Positions 19,001 to 28,000 of a DNA stretch of 64,000 nt are shown here, piece after piece. Position 1 is the stretch's first letter, and each line of letters begins with the position of its first letter. The position numbers and the translations under genes are program-made. Under the pieces are notes generated by a model. That model saw only the letters and a list, made by a program, of their open reading frames with translations. It made no database searches and was not told the origin of the DNA. Origin of the DNA: JAGOCV01 sp049445855 (GTDB taxonomy: Bacteria; Pseudomonadota; Gammaproteobacteria; Burkholderiales; Burkholderiaceae_C); NCBI RefSeq assembly GCF_049445855.1, contig NZ_JBMSDV010000003.1:434001-498000 (forward strand). Direction: 5' to 3'.

Positions 19001-22000
19001 GGTGCCGGCTGTCGTCAGCACGAGCGACACGGAGTCCGTGCCGGCGTTCAGGCCTTCCACCACGACGTCTGCGGTGGAGTCGATGAAGTAGGTGTCGTCG
19101 CCCAGGCCGCCGGCCAGGGTGTTGTTGGCACCTGGTGTCCAGGTGGTCAGGCGGTTGTTCAGTGCGTTGCCGGTGAGGGTCACGCCTGCCGTTGCATTGG
19201 TGATCGTGCCATTCTCGACATTCGCGCCCAGAACGTAGTTGCCCGCCGCGGTCAGGCCGACCTCTGCCGTGTCTGTGCCTTCGTCAAACGCCTCGGTGAT
19301 CACATCACCCACGTTGTCGATGACATACGTGTCGTCCCCTGCCAGGCCGACCAGCGTATCGGCACCGGCCAGGCCGTTGAGCGTATCGTTGCCGCTCGTC
19401 CCTGTCAGCACGTCATTGAAGATGCTGGGCTGGTTGTTGTTGACCTGACCAATGGTTTCCAGGACGTCGGAGAACTGCACGTTCTCGATGTTGCGCAGGA
19501 TGATGTTCTCGCCGGTCACGCCGTTGACCAGCGTGGTATCGGTCAGGGACGTGCGGGAGATGGTATAGCTGGCTTTTGTGCCTAGCACGAATGCCGTATC
19601 GACGTCCGCGCCACCGTCCAGCAGGTCGTTTCCGCCCATGCCGCGCAGCGTGTCGTTGCCCGCGCCGCCGTTGAGCGTGCTGTTTCCGGCGTTGCCGGTG
19701 ATGTCGTTGCCCAGTTCGTTGCCGGTGACCGTCATGGCAATGTTGTTGGCGGAGACGATGACTGCCTTCTCGACGTTGGCCGCAAGCGTATGGCTACCCG
19801 CCGCAGTGAAGTTGAGTCTGACGGTGTCGTCGCCCGCACCCACGCCTTCCTGCACGATATCGGTGGCCGCTTCGATGGTATAGGTGTCGTCGCCCAGGCC
19901 GCCCGCCAGCGTGTCCACGCCAGCACCGCCGTTGAGCGTGTCGTTGCCGGTGCTGCCGGTGATGGAGTTCGCCAGTGCGTTTCCATTGCCTGTGAAGTCT
20001 GCGCTCCCCGCATACGCCAGGTTCTCCACTTCAGCACCCAGCGTGTAGCTGGTGAGCGAGGTGACGATGGTGTCCGTGCCTCCGCCGGCGAGTTCGGTCA
20101 CTGTGTCGAGTGTCGAATCGACGATGTAGGTGTCGTTGCCTGCACCGCCGATCATCACGTCGTCGCCGATGCCGCCGTCCAGCGTGTCATTTCCGCCACC
20201 GCCGATCAGTGTGTCGACGTTGCCGCCGCCGGATAGCGAGTCATTGCCTGCGCCGCCGACGATGCTGTTGGCGCCACTGTTGCCGGTGCCGGTGAAGTTG
20301 CCGGTGCCGGTGAAGCTGAGGTTCTCGACAAGATTGGCAAGTGTGTAAGTCGTCAGGGTGGTCTCGACGCGGTCGGTGCCATTGGCCTCGATCACCGTGT
20401 CGTCAGCTGAAGAAACGACGTACACGTCGTCGCCATCACCAGCTTCGAGGATGTTGACACCCGCGCCGCCCACCAGTGTGTCGTGGCCGTCGCCGCCCAG
20501 CAGGCTGTCGTTGCCATTGCCACCAAGCAGGCTGTCGTTGCCAGCGCCGCCCGCGAGCGTGTCGTCACCATCCAGTCCGGACAGCGTGTCGTTGCCAATA
20601 CCGCCAGCGATGCTGTTGTTCAACAGGTTGCCGGTGCCGGTGAATGCAACCGCCCCCGTGCCGGTGTACGCGAGGTTCTCGACGTTGGCAGAAAGGGTGA
20701 GCGACGTGGTGCTCGTGAGCACGGTGTCGGTGCCCGCATTCAGCGCCTCGGTCACGATGTCGGAGGTGGAGTCGACGATGTAGGTGTCGTTGCCGATGCC
20801 GCCAGCCATGGAGTCCGCACCCGCGCCGCCGTCCAGTGTGTCGTTGCCTTCCAGGCCGAGCAGGGTATTGGCAACGGAATTGCCAGTGATGACGTTGTCC
20901 AGCGCATTGCCGGTGATGCCAACTCCGGCGGTCGCCAGTGCGGTTCCATCGGCCGCGACGATGGCAGCGTTCTCCACGTTCGCTGCCATGACGTACGTGC
21001 CGGCCGCAGCGAATGCAACGCGCACGTTGTCGATGCCTTCGCCCTCGTTTTCGACGATCACATCGTTCGGGGTATCCACCACATAGGTGTCGTCGCCGGT
21101 CAGCCCGACCAGGGTGTCGTTGCCGGCCAGGCCGTTGAGCGTGTCGTTGCCGGTGGTGCCGGTCAGGGAGTCGGCGAACGGGCTGGGATTGCCTGCCTGT
21201 ACATCGGGAACCGAGAATGTGCCGTCGCTGAAGGCGATGTTCTCGATGTTGCGCAGGAGGATACTTTCACCGGTCGTCGTGTTGACGAGCGTGGTGTCGG
21301 TCGCGTTGGGCCGCGTGACGATGTAGTCGGCTTTCGCGCCAAGGACCTGCAGAGTGTCGGTGTCTGCGCCGCCGTCGACCGTGTCGCTGCCGGTCAGGCC
21401 AGCCGTGCCTGCGCTGATGGTGTCGTTGCCCGCGCCGCCGGCAATGCTGTCGTTGCCGCCGCCACCCTCCAGAAAGTTGGCGCCGGCGCTGCCGGTGATG
21501 GTGTCGTTGAACGCCGAGCCGCGGATGTTCTCGATGCCCACCAGCGTGTCGGTGCTGCCGTAGCCGTCCGAGACCGTCACCGTGGCCAGACCCATGTTGA
21601 CGCTGATGCCGGCGCGTGAGGCCTGGTAGTCGGCGCGGTCGATGCCGCTACGGCCGTCGATGAAGTCGTTGCCTTCCCGGCCTTCGAATGATTCGATCGC
21701 CGCCGTGTCGCTGCCGGTGAGCGTGTCGTTGAACGCCGAGCCGCGCACGGCTTCGATGTTGCGCAGCACGTCGGTACCGCCCAGGCCGTCGGCGGCCGTA
21801 CCGTCCAGCGAGTCGTTGAGCTTCACGTTCACGCCTGCGGTGCTGGACGTGTAGTCCACACGGTCGTAGCCCGCACCGCCGTCGATGGTGTCATTGCCAG
21901 CGCCGCCACGGAAGAACTCGTATTCCGCGTCGCTGCCGACGATGGAGTCGGCGAAGTTGGAGCCGTACACGCCCTCGATGCCCACCAGCGTGTCGACCGA

Positions 22001-25000
22001 GCCGTGACCGTCGTTGTAGGCCCGACCCGCGGCCAGGCTGACGTTGATGCCATTCGCGGCGTTGTCGTAGCGCGCAAAGTCGAAGCCGCCCATGCCATTG
22101 ATGGAGTCGGCACCCGCACGACCTTCGAAGCTTTCGGTGACGTCGGTGCGGTCCGAGCCGGTGATCGTGTCAGCAAAATTGGACCCGCGCACCTGGTTGA
22201 TGTTGAGCAGCGTGTCGGTTCCGGTGGCCGTGCCTACGGCATATTCGGAGCCCAGGTTGACCAGCACGCCGGCGCCGGCGTTCTGGTAGCTCACGCGGTT
22301 GGCGTTGTCGCCGTTGATCAGGTCGGTGATTGCGCCGCCGTCGATGGTGTCATCGCCGGCACCCCCTTCGAACTGCTCGAAGATCAACGCTGAGCTGCCG
22401 GTGATCAAGTCGTTGTAGCTGGAGCCTTGCACGAACGACACATTGCGCAGTACGTCGGTGCCGCCCATGCCATCGCTGGCGGTGCCCTGCCCGGTGTTGC
22501 CGATGCCGGTGATGCCCGACAGGTCGATCGTGACGGCACCAGTGGAGTTCGCGTAGTAGACAGTGTTGACGTCCGTGTAGTTGATGCGGTCGGTGACGAT
22601 GCCGCCGTCGATCGTGTCGTTGCCGGCGCCGCCGACAAGCAGGTCTGCGCCCGCTCCGCCCGACAGCGAGTCGTCCCCTGCGTTACCCGCGAGGGTGTCG
22701 TTACCCTCCGCGCCGATGAGCGTGTCGTTTCCGTTGGCGCCGCTGATCGAGTTCGCGCCGGCATTGCCGGTACCGGTAAAGGCGGCGGTGCCGGTGTACA
22801 GGAGCTTTTCGACGTTGGCGGTGAGGGCGTAGCTGGACAAGCTGGTCCATACCGAGTCCGTTCCGCCGGTCTGGTCCTGTTCGAACACGCGGTCACCCGC
22901 GCTGTCGACGATGTAAATGTCGTCGCCGTCACCGCCGGCCATGGTGTCGTCACCCGCACCGCCGTCCAGCGTGTCATTGCCGCCGCCACCGGCCAGGTTG
23001 TCGTTGCCGCTGTTGCCCTGCAGCGAGTTGGCACCGCCGTCACCGACGATGGCGTCGTTGAAAGTCGAGCCGCGCACGTTCTCGATGCCGATGAGCGTGT
23101 CCACGCCGCCTTCGCCGTCGAGCCCGATGCCAGTGCCCAGGTTGACGTTCACGGCGCCGCGCGCGCTTTGATAGTCGACGCGGTCCACACCGCCCCCGCC
23201 GTTGATCAGGTCGTTGCCGGCGCGGCCTTCGAACGATTCGAATTCGGCGGAACTGCCCATCAGCGTGTCGTTGAAGTCGGAGCCGCGCACGGCTTCGATG
23301 TTGCGCAATACGTCGTTGCCACCCAGGCCATCGTTCGCGAAGCCGTCCAGCGCGCCATTCAGCTGGACGTAGGCACCGGACGTGCTGTTCGTGTAGTCCG
23401 CGCGGTCGTAGCCCTGGCCGCCGTCGATGGTGTCGTTGCCCGCGCCGCCGCGGAAGAATTCGATCAGGCCGTCGCTCGTGACCACGCCGCCTTGGGCATT
23501 GCCGCCGACCAGCGAGTCACCGTAGATGGAGCCGAAGACGCCTTCGATGCCTTCCAGCGTATCGACAGCGCCGGAGCCGTCGTTGTAGGCGCGTTGATCG
23601 GCCAGGTTCACATGGACGGCGGACGTCGTGTTGTCGTAGCGCGCGATGTCGATGCCGCCGCCGCCGACGATGGAGTCGGCACCGTTGCGGCCTTCGAAGC
23701 TTTCGCTGATGTCGGTGCGGTCGGAACCGATCAGCGTGTCGCCGTAGTTGGAGCCCCGGATCTGGTTGAAGTTGGTCAGCGTGTCGTTGCCGGCCGCGCC
23801 GCTGGACAGGCCCGTTGCGAGGTTGACGGTAACCGCACCATTGGCAGACAGATAGCTCACACGGTTGGCGTTGTCACCGTTCACAAGGTCGGTGATGACG
23901 CCGCCGTTCAGCGAGTCGTCGCCCAGGCCGCCTTCGATGTTCTCGAAGATCAGCGCTGAACTGCCGGTGATGGTGTCGTTGTTGGCGGAGCCGGTGACGA
24001 AGTTGAAGTTGCGCAGCACGTCGGTGCCGCCCATGCCGTCGTTCGCGGTGCCCTGGCCGGTGGTGCCGTCGCCGGTGATGCCGGACAGGTTGACGGTGAC
24101 ACCGCCCGTGCTTGCGGCATAGCTCACGGTGTTGGCGTCCAGATAGCCGAGGCGGTCGGTCACGGCGCCACCGTCCAGTGTGTCGTTGCCCGCGCCGCCG
24201 TTGATCAGGTCCAGGCCCTTGCCGCCCAGCAGGATGTTGTGGCCGCTGTCGCCGATGAGTGTGTCGTTGTAGTCGGAGCCGACCACGCCTTCGAACAGCG
24301 AGAAGTTGTCGTTGCCTGCCGAGCCCGTGGCGATGCCGCTGGCGAGGTTGACGTTCACGCCGCTGTTGAACGAGCCGGCGTCGGCCGAGCTGTAGTCCAG
24401 CATGTTGTCGGTCGCCGTGGTGCCGACCATCGTGTCGTTGAACGCGGTGCCGATGACGTTCTTGAAATTCGCCAGCGTGTCGGTGCCGTCCGCGCCCGAG
24501 GCCGAGCCAGCCAGCAGGTCGATGTACATCGCGCCAGACGCGTCACCGTAATACACGGTGTTGTTGCCGAGTCCACCGTTGAGCGAGTCGTTGCCTCCCA
24601 TGCCGGCAATGGTTTCATTGCCCGCGCCGCCAGTGATGGTGTCGTTGAAGCTGGAGCCGATGACCGCCTTGATGTTGCTCAGCGTGTCGTTGCCTTCGGT
24701 CGCGCTGGTGGCCGTACCCGTCGCTAGATTGACGGTGACTGCGCTTGCTGCGTTGGCATAGCTCGCAATGCTCATGCCGCCAGCATTGCCGACCAGTGTG
24801 TCGTTGCCGGCACCACCTTCCATCAGCGTCTCGCCCGTGCCGCCCACGATGGAATCGTTGCCGAAGCCGCCGGAAATTTCGCTGTCGCCGTCGCCGCCGG
24901 TCAGCGTGTCATTGAAAGCCGAACCACGGATGCTCTCGATGCCCGCCAGCGTGTCGATGCCGCCGTAGCCGTCGGACGCCAGGCCCGTCAGCAGGTTGAC

Positions 25001-28000
25001 GTTCACGCCGCTGCGTGCCGTCTGGTAGTCCACGCGGTCGAAGCCATCGCGGCCGTCGATGGAGTCGTTGCCCGCGCGGCCTTCGAAGGACTCGAGGTCG
25101 GCATTGCTGCCGATCAGCGTGTCGTCGTACTCGGAGCCGCGCACGGCCTCGATGTTCAGCAGCGTGTCGTAACCGCCGAGGCCGTCATAGGCAAAGCCGA
25201 CCTCGCTGCCGCCCAGCTGCACATAGGCGCCGAAGTTGCTCGTGTTGTAGTCGGCGCGGTCGAAGCCGACGCCGCCGTCGATGGTGTCGTCGCCCGCGCC
25301 GCCGCGGAAGACTTCGATGAGGTTGCGGTCGCCGATGAAGGCGCCGCCGTTGAGCGTGTCGCCGCCCGTCAGGTAGTCGTTGTATGCCGAGCCGAAGACA
25401 CCTTCGATGTTGAAGATGGTGTCGGTGCCGCCTAGGCCGTCCGACGCGGTGTGGGTGGACAGGTTGACCACCACGCCGGTGTTCAGGTTGGTCTGGTCGT
25501 AGCGGATGACGTCGAAACCGCCCATGCCGTCGATGCTGTCGTTGCCGCCGCGGCCTTCGAAGGATTCGGTGACGTCCGTGCGGTCGCTGCCGATGATGGT
25601 GTCGGCGCCGGCAGAGCCGCGTACCTGGTTGATGTTGAGCAGCGTGTCGGTGCCGGTCGTGCCGGTGGCCATGCCGCTGTTGATGCCGTTGGCGCCCAGG
25701 TTGATGTTCAGGTTCGCGCTCGTGCCCGCGTTCTGGTAAGTGACACGGTTGCTGTTGTCACCGTTGATCAGGTCGGTGATGGCACCGCCGTCGATGGTGT
25801 CGTTGCCGCCGAAGCCTTCGAACTGTTCGAGGATGGCCGTGGTGCTGCCGGTGATGCTGTCGTCGAAGTTCGAGCCCTGCACCACCTGGATGCTGATCAG
25901 CGTGTCGGTGCCGCTGTCGGCCGAGGTTGCTGTGCCGGTTGCCAGGCTGACCGTTACGGCTGCGGCGTTGCCCGTGTAGGACGCCGTGTTGAGGTCGTTG
26001 AGGTTGATGTCGGTCACCGCGCCGCCGTCGAGCGTATCGTTGCCGGTGCCGCCGATCAGGAAGTCCGAGCCCGCGCCGCCGCGCAGCAAGTCATTGCCGC
26101 CGCCGCCGATCAATGTGTCGTTGCCCCCGCCGCCGACCAGCTCGTTGTCGTTGCCGTCGCCGGTCAGCGAGTCGTTGAAGCCGGAGCCGTTCAGGCCTTC
26201 GAACCCGATGAAGGTGTCGTTGCCGCCACCACCGGACGAAAGCCCGGTTGCCAGGCTGGCAGTCACTGCGAAATCTGAGGCTTCGTAGGACACGCGGTTG
26301 AAATTGGCATTGCCAAAGAACGTGTCGTTGAAGTTCGAGCTCACGACGTTGTCGAAATTGCTGATGGTGTCATTGCCGTCTGCGCCTGTGACGGTGCCGT
26401 CGGCCAGGTTAACGGTGACCGCGCCAGTGGCATCACCGTAGAACACGGTGTTCTGTGTACCGGCTGCGTATGTGCCTGCGCCGCCGTTGAGGATGTCGTT
26501 GCCGCCTCCACCGCCAATCGTCTCGGCCGCTGTACTGCCGATGATGTTGTCGTCGAAATTCGAGCCGATCACGAACTCGATGCCGCTCAGGGTGTCGGCT
26601 CCGGCCGAAGCAGTCGCCGTGCCGTTTTGCAGGTTGACGGTGACCGAACTGGTGGCTGCGAGATAGTAGGCAATGTCGCGCCCGTTGCCGCCGACAATGC
26701 TGTTGTTGCCGGCACCACCGATGAGTGTGTCGTCGCCATCCCCGCCAACGAGTGTGTCGTTGCCAGGTCCCCCGATGAGCAAGTCGTTGCCCGTGCCGCC
26801 GTCGAGCGAGTCGTTGCCGTCCCCCCCGTCCAGCGTGTCGTTGCCCGCACCGCCGATCAGCGTGTCATTGCCGCCGAGGCCTTGCAATGAATTGTTGGCT
26901 GAATTGCCGGTGATGGAATCGTTGAAATCGCGTGAGCCACGCACGTTCTCGATGTTCTTCAGCGTGTCGGTTCCGCCGTAGCCATCCTGTGCGACACCGG
27001 TGGCCAGGTTGACGTTCACGGCGCCAGTGGAGTTCTGGTAGTCCACACGGTCGGTGCCGCCCTGGCCGTCGATCGAGTCGTTGCCCTCACGGCCCTCGAA
27101 CGATTCGAATGGGGCGGTGTTGCTGCCGATCAGCGTGTCGTCATAGGCGGAGCCGCGCACGGCCTCGATGCCAATCAGTGTGTCTACACCGCCAAAGCCG
27201 TCGTAACCGATGCCATCCGCGGTGTCGTTGAGCTGCACGAACACACCGCTGGTGCTGCTGTTGTAGTCGGCGCGGTCGTAGCCCTGGCCGCCGTTGATGA
27301 GGTCGTTGCCCCGGCCGCCTCTGAAGTTCTCGGACAGACCATCGGACACCGTCACGCCGTTGGCAGCCAGGCCGCCGATCAGCGTGTCGTTCCAGTCGCT
27401 GCCGTAGATGCCTTCGATGCCTTCCAGCGTGTCGGTGCCGCCGTCCCCGTCCAGACCGATGCCCGTGACCAGATTGACATTCACGCCGCTCGAGGCGGAG
27501 TCATAGCGCGCGATGTCGTAACCGCCGCCGCCGTTGATGTAGTCGTTGCCGGAACGCCCCTCGAACAACTCGGTCAGATCGGAACGGCTTGAGCCGACGA
27601 TCGAGTCTGCATGCGCGGAGCCACGGACCTGATTGATGTTGACCAGCGTGTCGTTGCCGGTCGCAGTTCCACTCGCGGTGCCACCGACGGCCTTGGTTAC
27701 TTCGTCGAAGGTGAGGGTGACGTTCACGCCTGCACCGGCGTTCTGGTAGCTCACACGATTGCCGTTCACTGCGTTGAGCGTGTCGGTGATCGTCCCGCCG
27801 TTGATGGTGTCGTCTCCCGCGCCGCCCTCGAACTGCTCGAACACCATGGCCGAACTGCCGGTGATGGTGTCGTTGAAGTTTGAGCCCTGCAAGAAGCTGA
27901 TGTTGATCAGCACGTCACTCCCGCTGTCGGCGGACGTGGCTGTGCCTTGGCCTTGGCCACCATTGCCGGTGATGCCCGACAGATCGATGTTCACCCCGGC

